Shown: one piece after another, positions 56,227 through 64,000 of the stretch | Layout of the letters: every line of letters begins with the position of its first letter | Numbering within the stretch: the stretch's first letter is position 1 | Assembly: GCF_000342005.1 (NCBI RefSeq) | Contig: NZ_AOHO01000048.1 | Span: forward strand, 478,540 to 542,539 | DNA from: Amycolatopsis decaplanina DSM 44594 | Lineage (GTDB): Bacteria > Actinomycetota > Actinomycetes > Mycobacteriales > Pseudonocardiaceae | Reading direction: 5' to 3' | DNA length: 64,000 bases | The notes under the pieces: generated by a model | Told to the model about the DNA's origin: nothing | Database searches by the model: none | Seen by the model: the letters and a program-made list of their open reading frames with translations, nothing else | Program-made: the position numbers and the translations under genes

Positions 56227-56979
56227 TCATTGGCCGGTCATCGACGCCCTCAACCTGGCCAGTCGTTCGGTGAACGGCGGTGCGGTGAGAGACGCCAGCT
56301 GCGGCTCGATCTCGGCGTCGACGGCGGCCGAATGGTCGCTCAGCGACGCGGTGTGCCGAAGCGTGCGTTTCGTCGCCAGAAGGACGTCGCGCGGGGCGCC
56401 GACGGCGGGTTTCGCCAGTTCACGGGCGGTCTCGACCAGATCGTCCTCGACGAGCCGGAGCGCGAGCCCGCATTCGACGGCGGCTTCGGCGCCGACGACC
56501 TCACCGAAGAGTGTCATCGCCGCGGCCTTCTGCGGTCCGACGAGCCGCTGGATCATCCACGTCATCCCGCCACCGGGATGGATGCCGAGATCGAGAAATC
56601 TGGCCACGAATTTCGCCTTCGGTCCCACGATGCGGACGTCCGCGGCGAGCGCGAGGTTCAGTCCGGCGCCCACGGCGGCACCGCCGACCGCGGCGATCGT
56701 CGGCAAGGAACAGCGCGCCACCGAGAGGAAACCGTCGTAGATCGCGCGAAGCCCGTCCTCCCGGGCGCCGGCGAGCGTGTCCAGGTCCGCGCCCGCGCAA
56801 AACGCCGGCGGTGCGCCGGTGATGACCAGAGCGTGGACGCTCTCGTCGGCTTCGGCCCGCGAGACGGCCGCGGCCAGCTGTGCGGACAGGTCGAGGGTCA
56901 GGGCGTTGCGGGTCGCGGGCGCGTCGATGGTGAGCACGGCGACGCCGCCGTCATGGCTGGAGCGGATCTGATCGGTCAC
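56227..56979 (-). CDS. Enoyl-CoA hydratase/isomerase family protein
   Basis: A 250-residue crotonase-fold protein. APATRNALTLDLSAQLAAAV, first oxyanion motif PPAFCAGADLDTLAG, second AAVGGAAVGAGLNLALAADV, and HPGGGMTWMIQRLVG. In the second catalytic position the sequence has LDLGIHPGGG, where Asp/Gly replaces the usual catalytic Glu region of true hydratases, so the exact reaction is uncertain. It is encoded downstream of the Lrp gene on the same strand, after the 44-bp tandem repeats. Confidence 0.87.
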   Translation of the reverse strand: MTDQIRSSHDGGVAVLTIDAPATRNALTLDLSAQLAAAVSRAEADESVHALVITGAPPAFCAGADLDTLAGAREDGLRAIYDGFLSVARCSLPTIAAVGGAAVGAGLNLALAADVRIVGPKAKFVARFLDLGIHPGGGMTWMIQRLVGPQKAAAMTLFGEVVGAEAAVECGLALRLVEDDLVETARELAKPAVGAPRDVLLATKRTLRHTASLSDHSAAVDAEIEPQLASLTAPPFTERLARLRASMTGQ

Positions 56980-56992
56980 AGGGTCGAGGGTG

Positions 56993-57124
56993 TCACGCTT
57001 CGGGCGTCGGCGGGCGCTCCAGAAGACGGGAAAGGTTCATGCCTCGGGGGTCGGCGGGCGTTCCAGTAGCCGGGAAAGGTTCATGCCTCGGGGGTCGGCG
57101 GGCGTTCCAACAGCCGGGACAGGA
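56993..57124. repeat. Three tandem 44-bp repeats covering the end of the Lrp gene
   Basis: Units 56993-57036, 57037-57080 and 57081-57124, each opening TCA(T/C)GC(C/T)TCGGG and containing GTCGGCGGGCG(T/C)TCCA. The unit at 57081 is the true 3' end of the Lrp gene (SRLLERPPTPEA then stop); the other two are degenerate copies lying downstream in the intergenic spacer. The 44-bp period is not a multiple of three. Confidence 0.9.
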
Positions 57125-57527
57125 CGACGGTGGAGACCGTGCGGTCGACGATCTCCAGTCCGCGCAGCCGCTCCAGCGCGGTCTCCAGGTGGTGGATGTC
57201 CGAGGCGCGCAGATGGACGATCGCGTCGGCCGCGCCCGACACCGTGTAGGCCGCGACGACCTCCGGCAACGGCTCCAGCCGCGCGCGGATCCGGGCCGGG
57301 GTGATGTTGCCGTTGCAGGTCATCTCGACGAACGCCTCGGTGCCCCAGCCCAGCGCCTCGGGGTCCACGACCGCCGTGAACCCGCGCAGGACCCCGGTTT
57401 CGAGCAGCCGGTCGACCCGTCGTTTCACCGCGGGCGCGGACAGGCCGACGACTTTGCCGATGTCGGCGTAGCTTGACCTCGCGTTGGCCATCAGGCATGA
57501 AACGATTCGCTGGTCGATGGTGTTCAC
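57081..57527 (-). CDS. Lrp/AsnC family transcriptional regulator
   Basis: A 148-residue feast/famine regulator: HTH (TIDQRIVSCLMANARSSYAD, LSAPAVKRRVDRLLETGVL) and RAM domain (VEMTCNGNI, VVAAYTVSGAADAIVHLRA). It is divergent from the DDAH-like gene with 75 bp between starts, as in mycobacteria (Rv2324 and Rv2323c), so control of arginine-related catabolism is likely. GTG 57527 gives the usual MNTIDQR start; TTG 57533 is in frame. Confidence 0.9.
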   Translation of the reverse strand: MNTIDQRIVSCLMANARSSYADIGKVVGLSAPAVKRRVDRLLETGVLRGFTAVVDPEALGWGTEAFVEMTCNGNITPARIRARLEPLPEVVAAYTVSGAADAIVHLRASDIHHLETALERLRGLEIVDRTVSTVVLSRLLERPPTPEA

Positions 57528-57602
57528 ACGCAATGTTTAGCAGGTATGTGCGCAGCGAACAGCGATTGATTGCGGAATTGGGTGAGCTTTAGCCTTCGGG
57601 GT

Positions 57603-58448
57603 ATGCCGGAACTGGAGCAGCAGCCCCGTGTACCCACGACGCGCCGCTACCTCATGTGCCCGCCGCGGTACTTCGCGGTGGATTACGTCATCAACCCGTG
57701 GATGGACCCGTCCGTCCCGGTCAGCGTCGACGCCGCGATGGCGCAATGGACCGAACTCCGCGACACCTACCGACGCCTCGGCCACACCGTCGAGGAGATC
57801 GAGGCCCAGTCCGGCCTGCCCGACATGGTGTTCGCCGCGAACTCGGGCACCGTCGTCGACGGACGCGTGCTCGGCTCGCGGTTCCGCGCCCCGCAGCGCG
57901 CCGCCGAGGCCGAGCACTTCCGCCGCTGGTTCGTCGAGCACGGCTACCGCGACATCACCATGCCCGAGAAGATCAACGAGGCCGAAGGCGACTTCGCCTG
58001 GACCGGCAAGGTCCTGCTCGCCGGCACCGGCTTCCGCACCGACCCGGCCGCGCACGCCGAAGCGCAGGAGGTCCTCGGCGTCCCGGTCGTGTCGCTGCGG
58101 CTGATCGACCCGAGCTACTACCACCTCGACACCGCGCTGTTCGTGCTCGCCGAGGCCACCGACACCACGTCCGCCCAGATCGCCTACTACCCGGAAGCCT
58201 TCTCGGCCGGGTCGCGGAGGGTGCTGGAGCGGATGTTCCCGGACGCGGTAATCGCGGACCGGGTCGACGCGGAGTGCTTCGGCCTGAACGGGGTGTCCGA
58301 CGGCCGCAACGTCGTCCTGCCGGTCGAGGCGACCGGATTGGCGGCGCGGCTGACCGAACGCGGTTACGAAGTGGTCTTCCTGGACATTTCCGAACTCAGG
58401 AAGGCGGGCGGCGGCCCGAAGTGCTGCACCCTGGAGATCCGCAAGTAA
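57603..58448 (+). CDS. Dimethylarginine dimethylaminohydrolase-like amidinohydrolase
   Basis: A 281-residue guanidino-group-modifying enzyme. N-terminal RRYLMCPPRYFAVDYVINPWM, acidic motif INEAEGDF (125-131), catalytic His in SYYHLDTALFVL (H174) and nucleophilic Cys near the C-terminus in GGGPKCCTLEIRK (C274/C275). It hydrolyses arginine, methylated arginines or a related guanidine; the exact substrate is open. Mycobacterial orthologues sit beside rocD/rocE; those genes are absent here. Confidence 0.87.
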   Translation: MPELEQQPRVPTTRRYLMCPPRYFAVDYVINPWMDPSVPVSVDAAMAQWTELRDTYRRLGHTVEEIEAQSGLPDMVFAANSGTVVDGRVLGSRFRAPQRAAEAEHFRRWFVEHGYRDITMPEKINEAEGDFAWTGKVLLAGTGFRTDPAAHAEAQEVLGVPVVSLRLIDPSYYHLDTALFVLAEATDTTSAQIAYYPEAFSAGSRRVLERMFPDAVIADRVDAECFGLNGVSDGRNVVLPVEATGLAARLTERGYEVVFLDISELRKAGGGPKCCTLEIRK

Positions 58449-58541
58449 TCCATTCGTGGACACTTTGCGGGATCATGTAACTACCCCATTCGCCAACTCG
58501 ATTAATCGGGAAAAACACACTCGGTCCCGAATGAGGCGCGG

Positions 58542-59198
58542 ATGGTGATCCTGGCGATCGGCGGCGTGGGCAAACCGGTGCGCGCGCTGGATCCTGGCGA
58601 AGACGAAACATGGGTGACGGTCGAACAGTTCGAGCGGGTGCTCGACACGGTGGCCGGACGCGACGACGTCGAGCTCACCTTCGACGACGGCAACTCCTCC
58701 GACGTCGAGATCGCGCTCCCCAGGCTGGTGGAGCGCGATCTCACCGCGGAGTTCTTCCCGCTGGCCGGCCGGATCGGGCAGCGCGGTTTCGTCGACGCCG
58801 AAGGGCTCAGGCGGCTTGTCGAGGCGGGAATGTCGATCGGCTCGCACGGCTGGGAGCACCGCGACTGGCGGCGGCTCGACGGCAGGAACGCCCGGCGCGA
58901 ACTCGAAGCCGCGCCGAAGCTGCTCGCCGACTTGAGCGGGGAGCCCGTACGCGCGTACGCGCCGCCGTTCGGCGCCTACGACCGGCGGGTGTTGAGCAAG
59001 CTCCGGCGTTCCGGTGCGACCCGGGTCTACACGACCGAAGGCGGCGAGGCTTCGCGTGATGGCTGGCTGCGGCCGCGGATCGAGGTCCGGCACGACATCG
59101 ACCAGGAGTGGATCGACAGCGTGCTCGGTGAGCGGGATGGCTTGTATCGCCGAGCGGGACGGATCATGGCACGGTTCGCCAGGCTTGCCCGATTTTGA
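58542..59198 (+). CDS. Polysaccharide deacetylase family protein (NodB fold)
   Basis: A 218-residue cytoplasmic-looking enzyme without signal peptide. Motif 1 LTFDDGNSSD (D48, D49), motif 2 SHGWEH (H102, H106), motif 3 APPFGAYDRRV. These are the metal triad and catalytic base of carbohydrate esterase family 4. Lack of export signals suggests action on a nucleotide-linked or lipid-linked sugar precursor, or an imprecisely placed start. Confidence 0.85.
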   Translation: MVILAIGGVGKPVRALDPGEDETWVTVEQFERVLDTVAGRDDVELTFDDGNSSDVEIALPRLVERDLTAEFFPLAGRIGQRGFVDAEGLRRLVEAGMSIGSHGWEHRDWRRLDGRNARRELEAAPKLLADLSGEPVRAYAPPFGAYDRRVLSKLRRSGATRVYTTEGGEASRDGWLRPRIEVRHDIDQEWIDSVLGERDGLYRRAGRIMARFARLARF

Positions 59199-59315
59199 CC
59201 AATTTTCTTTGCATGGTGGGAAAACAACATCCCGCCGGCCCTTGAGCTGAACTGTCGGCGAAGGCATCCTGAGCACCCTCGATAAGGAACCTTTATTAAC
59301 TAAGGGGTGTTCGGC

Positions 59316-59987
59316 ATGCGGAAACTGCTCCTCTTCTCGGCGATGGTGGTGGCCGCGGGGCTGGCACCAGCGGCGGCCGTGGCTTCACAGGCTCCCGTCT
59401 CCGTCCAGGCGGCCCCGACGGCGCAGCAGTTGCTGGCGAAGACCACCAACTGCAAGCAGGTCTCGAACGGCAAGTACAAGACCGACGACGAGACCGGCCG
59501 GACCATCGCCGTCTGCGACGCCGGAAGCGCCGTGTTCTGGAAGGCCGACATGGACGTCGACTGTGACGGGCAGCCGACCGCGCGGTGCAACAAGAACACC
59601 GACCCGTGGTTCCAGGACGGCACCGCGTACCCGCGTTCCGACGGCAAGGCGCTGATCGCCGACCAGACGCCCTACATCGTCGTGCCGAGTATCAGCAGCA
59701 CGTGGAACTTCGAGAAGGCCGGCCTCAAGGGTGCCGGTTCGTGCGCGGTGATCTACAACAACAAGGTGCTGTACACCGTCATCGGGGACACCGGCCCGAA
59801 GGACATCATCGGCGAGGCGTCCTACGCGACCGCGAAGGCCCTGGGCATCAACCCGGACCCGGCGAACGGCGGCGTCGACTCCGGGGTCACCTACATCTGC
59901 TTCAAGAACTCGAAGGTGTCGCCGATCGAGGACCACGGGAAGGCGACCTCCGTGGGCCAGGGCCTGGCTGCGAAGTGGGTGGGGTAA
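59316..59987 (+). CDS. Secreted GH75-like chitosanase
   Basis: A 223-residue exported protein. Signal peptide (KLLLFSAMVVAAGLAPAAAV) followed by the mature domain with AVFWKADMDVDCDG, PYIVVPSISSTWNF, VIYNNKVLYTVIGDTGPKDI and GEASYATAKALGI. These match glycoside hydrolase family 75 chitosanases, whose catalytic acid pair lies in such Asp and Glu segments. ATG 59316 has AAGGGG 8 nt upstream; GTG 59307 is in frame. It follows the polysaccharide deacetylase gene by about 120 bp. Confidence 0.78.
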   Translation: MRKLLLFSAMVVAAGLAPAAAVASQAPVSVQAAPTAQQLLAKTTNCKQVSNGKYKTDDETGRTIAVCDAGSAVFWKADMDVDCDGQPTARCNKNTDPWFQDGTAYPRSDGKALIADQTPYIVVPSISSTWNFEKAGLKGAGSCAVIYNNKVLYTVIGDTGPKDIIGEASYATAKALGINPDPANGGVDSGVTYICFKNSKVSPIEDHGKATSVGQGLAAKWVG

Positions 59988-59993
59988 CGATGT

Positions 59994-60035
59994 CGTGAGT
60001 GGTAAGGACGGTTAGAACCGTCCTTGCCACTCACG
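59994..60035. terminator. 20-bp stem hairpin between convergent genes
   Basis: CGTGAGTGGTAAGGACGGTT pairs with AACCGTCCTTGCCACTCACG (one T:G position) around a 2-nt loop. It begins 7 bp after the chitosanase stop and ends 5 bp before the stop of the convergent gene. No clear T-run follows, so it may be a dispersed palindrome used as a bidirectional terminator. Confidence 0.75.
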
Positions 60036-60039
60036 AGAC

Positions 60040-61449
60040 TCAGCGCGGCTCCATCTGCACCGACCAGTCCCAGCCGTAGGGCGGCGCGACGTGCAGGATG
60101 GTCGAGTCGCCTTGAACCGCCTTCCACGGGGCCGCCACACGGAACACGTATTCGCCGACGGCGACCCCGGGGAACGTCACGTAGCCCTTTGCGTCGGTCC
60201 TGGCGAACGAAACCAGCTTGTTGTCCCTTGTGGACAAAGTGGCGGTGATGCCGGCCAGGCCTTCACCGTCGTCCGGCCGGTAGTTGTTGTTCTTGTCGAC
60301 CCAGGCCAGTCCGCGGGCGTCGGCGCGCTTGCCGGGCACCTTGGCTTCGACGGAGATCTGCGGGCCGGCCAGGTAGGTCTTGCCGTTGAAGTCGCAGTGA
60401 AGGGAGGTCTTGCCGAAGTAGGAGGCCTTTTCGGGTACCTGGGCGGTCAGGGGGAGGACGACTCGTTGCCCCGGGGTCAGCGCACCCGCCTGCGAGGAGC
60501 CGAACGCGCCCCACTGTTCCTGCGGGATCTTCAATTCCGTGTCGGTGCCGCCGTTCCCGCAAGTCACGAACAAGCCGGAGAGCGGGTGCGCGCCGCTGTT
60601 CGTCAGCGTGACCGTCGCCTTGGCCGTCTCTCCAGGCACATAACTCGTCTTGTCGAGTTCGATCTTCGCTTGAAGTGCCTGGCTGAGCGGCTGCTGGCCT
60701 CGGATGCTCAGTGCTTCGTACTTGCCGCTGCCGTCCAGGCGCATCACGGTGTCCTCCGGCAGCAGCCAGCCGTCGGGGACATCGCGGAAGTACAGGACCC
60801 GATTGGGTCCGACCGGGACGGCGTCGAAGGAGAACCGTCCAGCGGCGTCGGTGACCACCGACAGCTCCTGGGGCATTCCGAAACTACCTACCCGCGCCGT
60901 GATCCCGGCCAGTTCCTCTCCGGGGGAAAGCACGCCGTCGCGGTTCTTGTCCCCGTAAACCTGGCCGGCGACGCGTTCGGTGGTCTCGGGTGGGACCACG
61001 TTCACCGGAACGTCGACGACGTTGTCCGTGTAGTCGGCGTCGCCCGGGGTCAGCGCCTCGATCCTCGCGACGGGGTTGCCCGCTTCGACGCCCCAGATCC
61101 GGCCGGTCAGGCGATAGGTTCGGCTTTCGCCCGCCTGGAATGACGCTCCGGGTCCGTCGAAATGCAGCTCCCCCCAGGTGTTCTGGTCGAAGCCGTAATA
61201 GGGGCCGGAGTAGGTACTTCCCTGCGCCTTGACCTCGTTCGCCGGGGCATCGCCGATATTGGTGATCGTCAGGTCGATCGGAATGGTCTCGCCACGGAGC
61301 CAGCGCCCGTCCGGCACGCCCGCCGTGATCTTGAGGTTCGGGCCGGGATCGGCGTGCGCGGGGACCGCGGCCACCGCTCCGGTGAGGGTGAAGGCCAAGG
61401 TCAGCGCGCCGACGGCCGGCAGCGATCTTCCGGGCAGGGTTCTTCGCAT
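60040..61449 (-). CDS. Secreted protein with SdrD B-like repeats
   Basis: A 469-residue exported protein. Signal peptide (VGALTLAFTLTGAVAAVPAHA); two CARDB-like beta domains (ITIDLTITN-type: IPIDLTITNIGDAPANEVKA; ATVTLTNSGAHPLSGLFV) alternating with two SdrD B-like domains that contain calcium-loop motifs VYGDKNRDGVLSPGEEL and AWVDKNNNYRPDDGEG. Likely a surface or secreted adhesive/structural protein. No LPXTG or membrane anchor is present. ATG 61449 follows GGGGGA. Confidence 0.82.
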   Translation of the reverse strand: MRRTLPGRSLPAVGALTLAFTLTGAVAAVPAHADPGPNLKITAGVPDGRWLRGETIPIDLTITNIGDAPANEVKAQGSTYSGPYYGFDQNTWGELHFDGPGASFQAGESRTYRLTGRIWGVEAGNPVARIEALTPGDADYTDNVVDVPVNVVPPETTERVAGQVYGDKNRDGVLSPGEELAGITARVGSFGMPQELSVVTDAAGRFSFDAVPVGPNRVLYFRDVPDGWLLPEDTVMRLDGSGKYEALSIRGQQPLSQALQAKIELDKTSYVPGETAKATVTLTNSGAHPLSGLFVTCGNGGTDTELKIPQEQWGAFGSSQAGALTPGQRVVLPLTAQVPEKASYFGKTSLHCDFNGKTYLAGPQISVEAKVPGKRADARGLAWVDKNNNYRPDDGEGLAGITATLSTRDNKLVSFARTDAKGYVTFPGVAVGEYVFRVAAPWKAVQGDSTILHVAPPYGWDWSVQMEPR

Positions 61450-61772
61450 CGGTATTTCCCCCAAGGCACGCGTGATGCGGTGCCCGTCCTCGTGACGGAT
61501 TCCCCACGACGTGCGTCGTTGACGGAATCGACCCTAATTGTCAGGGTCTCGCTTGGCGAGGGAGTAAAGGTGCCGGGCCGCCCTCCCGCCCGGGCCCGAG
61601 ATCGAGACGAAACCCTTACGCGCGCCCTGTAGCGTTTCGCGTCCCAGGAACGATGCGTAATTCCCTTGTCGCACAGGCATTCCGCCAAAAGCAGGCGACT
61701 TCCGGACGCCGGTAACGAACCCGGTCCTCCCGCCGACCAACGGGCAGCGGAATGCGGCTGGAGGAATTCGTC
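61450..61772. other. 323-bp divergent promoter interval
   Basis: No gene is supported. It serves the divergent SdrD-B protein and nucleotide-sugar dehydrogenase genes. A small inverted repeat GACCCT-N7-AGGGTC lies at 61530-61548 and GGAGG at 61757-61764 region precedes the dehydrogenase start. I find no convincing -35/-10 pair. Confidence 0.5.
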
Positions 61773-63089
61773 ATGAAGATCAGTGTCTTCGGGCTCGGTT
61801 ACGTCGGTTGCGTGTCGGCGGCGTGCCTTGCCGGACGCGGGCACGAGGTCGTCGGGGTCGACGTGAACCCGGTGAAGATCGACCTCATCTCCAGCGGCAA
61901 GGCGCCGGTGGTCGAGGAGCGGATCGGGGAACTGACCGCGGAAGTGGTCGCACAGGGCAGACTGAGAGCGACCACCGACGTCGGACAGGCGATCGCGGAA
62001 AGCGACGTCTCCCTGATCTGCGTCGGTACCCCGTCGGCGCCGAACGGCAGCCTGTCGACGGCGTTCCTGGAGCGCGTCGCCGAGGAGATCGGCACGGCGC
62101 TCAAGGACAAGACCGAGCGTCACACCGTCGTCTTCCGCAGCACCATGTTGCCGGGCACCTGCCTGGACCTGCTCGTCCCCATCCTCGAGAAGTCGTCCGG
62201 CCGCACCGCCGGCGTCGACTTCGGTGTCGCGGTGAACCCCGAGTTCCTGCGCGAGGGGAGCAGTGTCAAGGACTTCTTCGACCCGCCCAAGACCGTCATC
62301 GGCGAGCTCGACCCGGCCAGCGGCGACGTCGTCGCGGCGCTGTACGAAGGGCTTCCCGGCGAGGTCTTCCGGGTCGCGATCCCGGTCGCCGAGATGACGA
62401 AGTACGCCGACAACTCCTTCCACGGGCTCAAGATCGGCTTCGCGAACGAGCTCGGCGCCATTTGCCGCGCGCTGGGACTCGACTCGCACCAGGTGATCGA
62501 CGTCTTCCTCGCCGACCGCAAGCTCAACATCAGCCCCGCCTACCTCCGCCCCGGGTTCGCCTTCGGCGGCTCGTGCCTCCCCAAGGATCTGCGCGGCCTG
62601 GTCTACGCCGCGCACCGCGCGGACGTCGCCGTCCCGATCCTGTCGCACGTGCTGCCCTCCAACGACGAACACCTCCAGCGCGCCTTCGACCTGGTCGCGC
62701 GCACCGGCAAACGCAAGGTCGGGCTGTTCGGTCTGTCGTTCAAACCCGGCACCGACGATCTCCGCGAGAGCCCGCTCGTCGAGCTCGCGGAGCGGCTGCT
62801 CGGCAAGGGTTACGACCTCCGCATCTACGACGCCAACGTCAGCCTTTCGCGGCTGATGGGCGCGAACCGCGAGTACATCGAGGGCAGGCTGCCGCATCTC
62901 GGCCAGCTGCTGGCCGGTTCCGTCGCCGAGGTCGTCGACCACGCCGAGGTCTGCCTCATCGGCTGCACCGATCCGGAGGTCCTCGCGGCGCTCCCGGCCG
63001 GCGGCGGCCGCACCATCATCGATCTCGTCCGCGTACCCGACGCCGACCGGCGCCGGGCTGAAGAGGGATATGTCGGTCTTGCCTGGTAA
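61773..63089 (+). CDS. UDP-glucose/GDP-mannose dehydrogenase family protein
   Basis: A 438-residue NAD-dependent nucleotide-sugar dehydrogenase producing a uronic acid donor. Rossmann motif VFGLGYVG (5-12), GVAVNPEFLREGSS (151-164), catalytic C268 in FGGSCLPKDL and FGLSFKPGTDDLRESP. The overall pattern is closest to the AlgD/GDP-mannose branch, but the nucleotide cannot be fixed by eye. ATG 61773 has GGAGG 8 nt upstream. The following glycosyltransferase overlaps its 3' end by 20 bp, starting an envelope or exopolysaccharide cluster. Confidence 0.92.
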   Translation: MKISVFGLGYVGCVSAACLAGRGHEVVGVDVNPVKIDLISSGKAPVVEERIGELTAEVVAQGRLRATTDVGQAIAESDVSLICVGTPSAPNGSLSTAFLERVAEEIGTALKDKTERHTVVFRSTMLPGTCLDLLVPILEKSSGRTAGVDFGVAVNPEFLREGSSVKDFFDPPKTVIGELDPASGDVVAALYEGLPGEVFRVAIPVAEMTKYADNSFHGLKIGFANELGAICRALGLDSHQVIDVFLADRKLNISPAYLRPGFAFGGSCLPKDLRGLVYAAHRADVAVPILSHVLPSNDEHLQRAFDLVARTGKRKVGLFGLSFKPGTDDLRESPLVELAERLLGKGYDLRIYDANVSLSRLMGANREYIEGRLPHLGQLLAGSVAEVVDHAEVCLIGCTDPEVLAALPAGGGRTIIDLVRVPDADRRRAEEGYVGLAW

Positions 63090-64000
63090 AGCTCTCATCC
63101 TCGTCGAGAACCTTTCCGTCCCCTTCGATCGCCGCGTCTGGCAGGAGTGCCAGACGCTCTCGGGCGCCGGCTGGGAGGTCCACGTCATCTGTCCACAAGG
63201 GACGAAACGGGACACCGAGGCCGAAGTCACCATCGACGGCGTCCACATCCTGCGGTATCCGCTGAAGGCCGCCACCGGTGGTCCGGCCGGGTACGTCCAG
63301 GAGTACGGCTCCGCGCTGTGGCACACGCTCCGGCTCGCCCGCAAGGTCGGCAGGGGCGGAAAGATCGACGTCGTGCACGCCTGCAACCCGCCGGACATGC
63401 TCTTCCTGGTCGCGTCGTACCTCAAGCGCCAGGGCGCGAAGTTCATCTTCGACCAGCACGACCTCTGCCCGGAGCTGTACCTCTCGCGCTTCGACCGCGG
63501 AGAGGACTTCCTGTACCGCGCGGTCTGCGCGCTGGAGCGCCGCACCTACAAGACGGCCGACATCGTCATCGCGACCAACGAGAGTTACAAGGACGTCGCC
63601 GTGAAGCGCGGTGGCAAGTCGCCGGACGACGTCTTCGTCGTGCGCAGCGCTCCCGTGGTAGAGCGGTTCCACCAGGTCCCGGTCGAACCCGAGCTGAAGA
63701 AGGGCAAGCCGCATCTGCTGGCGTACCTCGGCGTGATGGGCCCGCAGGACGGCGTCGATTACGCTTTGCGCGCGCTGGCTTCGCTGCGTGACGAGGTCGG
63801 CCGCACCGACTGGCACGCCGTGTTCATCGGCGCCGGTGACGCCTTCGACGCCATGGTGGCGTTGTCCAAGGAACTCGAGCTCGACGACCAGGTCGAGTTC
63901 ACCGGCCGGATCCCCGACGCCGACCTGCTGCGCTACCTGTCCGCGGCCGACGTGTGCCTGTCGCCGGATCCCCTGAACCCGCTCAACGACGTGTCGACCA
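63070..64000 (+). CDS. GT4 family glycosyltransferase (partial, runs off the window)
   Basis: A frame open from ATG 63070 to the window end, about 310 residues. Begins KALILVENLSVPFDRRVWQE, the N-terminal block of WbuB-like GT4 enzymes, then FIFDQHDLCPELYLSRF, ATNESYKDVAVKRGG and GAGDAFDAMVALSKELEL. The expected C-terminal EX7E donor motif would lie past the edge. It overlaps the dehydrogenase by 20 bp and probably uses a sugar donor related to that enzyme's product. Confidence 0.88.
   Translation, partial: MSVLPGKALILVENLSVPFDRRVWQECQTLSGAGWEVHVICPQGTKRDTEAEVTIDGVHILRYPLKAATGGPAGYVQEYGSALWHTLRLARKVGRGGKIDVVHACNPPDMLFLVASYLKRQGAKFIFDQHDLCPELYLSRFDRGEDFLYRAVCALERRTYKTADIVIATNESYKDVAVKRGGKSPDDVFVVRSAPVVERFHQVPVEPELKKGKPHLLAYLGVMGPQDGVDYALRALASLRDEVGRTDWHAVFIGAGDAFDAMVALSKELELDDQVEFTGRIPDADLLRYLSAADVCLSPDPLNPLNDVST

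Noticed and set aside
59199..59315. c-di-AMP (ydaO-type) riboswitch before the secreted chitosanase gene
   Set aside because: Such riboswitches precede some actinobacterial cell-wall hydrolases, but the 117-bp leader lacks the conserved motifs and is too short.

Overview
The window is chromosomal DNA from a high-GC actinomycete. GTG starts are frequent, genes are packed with 1-4 nt stop/start overlaps, and the gene set includes menaquinone synthesis, BldC, SARP, EspG/WXG-type proteins and KorAB. The gene order and the many dispersed intergenic palindromes suggest Pseudonocardiales, most likely Amycolatopsis; that assignment is inference. I see no rRNA, tRNA, CRISPR array, insertion sequence or prophage.

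Layout. 0-8.2 kb: TspO-like protein, then hemL, a histidine phosphatase, the cytochrome c maturation set (TlpA-like lipoprotein, CcdA, ResB, CcsB) and a MinD/ParA-like ATPase. 8.2-10.9 kb: small membrane protein, bldC, an Lrp-type regulator, a DUF4229 protein and a cysteine-synthase-family enzyme. 11.2-24.6 kb: menaquinone block (menA, menE, menB, menD, menG, menJ) mixed with an M1 peptidase, a DUF3592-like protein, an inositol-phosphatase-family enzyme, two GT4 glycosyltransferases (the first MgtA-like) and a SARP regulator. 25.2-41.0 kb: complete 14-gene nuoA-N operon (complex I) behind two Rex-type operators, closed by a strong terminator. 41.0-50.4 kb: accessory segment with a truncated hydrolase remnant, an XRE/DUF5753 regulator, a type VII secretion substrate/chaperone cassette with a DUF3558 lipoprotein, another lipoprotein, an AAA ATPase + HNH nuclease pair resembling Septu (PtuAB), an SRPBCC protein, a secreted protein and a DUF6204 protein. 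50.5-56 kb: polyprenyl diphosphate synthase, a sunset-domain membrane protein and korAB. 56-64 kb: enoyl-CoA hydratase family enzyme, an Lrp regulator divergent from a DDAH-like amidinohydrolase, a polysaccharide deacetylase, a GH75-like chitosanase, an SdrD-B-domain secreted protein, a nucleotide-sugar dehydrogenase and a glycosyltransferase cut by the window edge.

How the genes work together. Most of the window serves respiration. KorAB supplies low-potential electrons, NDH-1 feeds electrons to menaquinone, the men genes and prenyl synthase make and tailor the quinone, and hemL plus the Ccs genes make haem and mature c-type cytochromes. The tandem Rex operators suggest NADH/NAD+ control of complex I.

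The most notable non-textbook features are: several palindromic repeat families, including two 66-bp elements with compensatory base changes and a palindromic element translated in frame inside nuoG; a 42-bp repeat array that supplies the stop codon of one gene and abuts that of its neighbour; a 44-bp tandem triplication of an Lrp gene's 3' end; and the accessory island between nuoN and the prenyl synthase gene.
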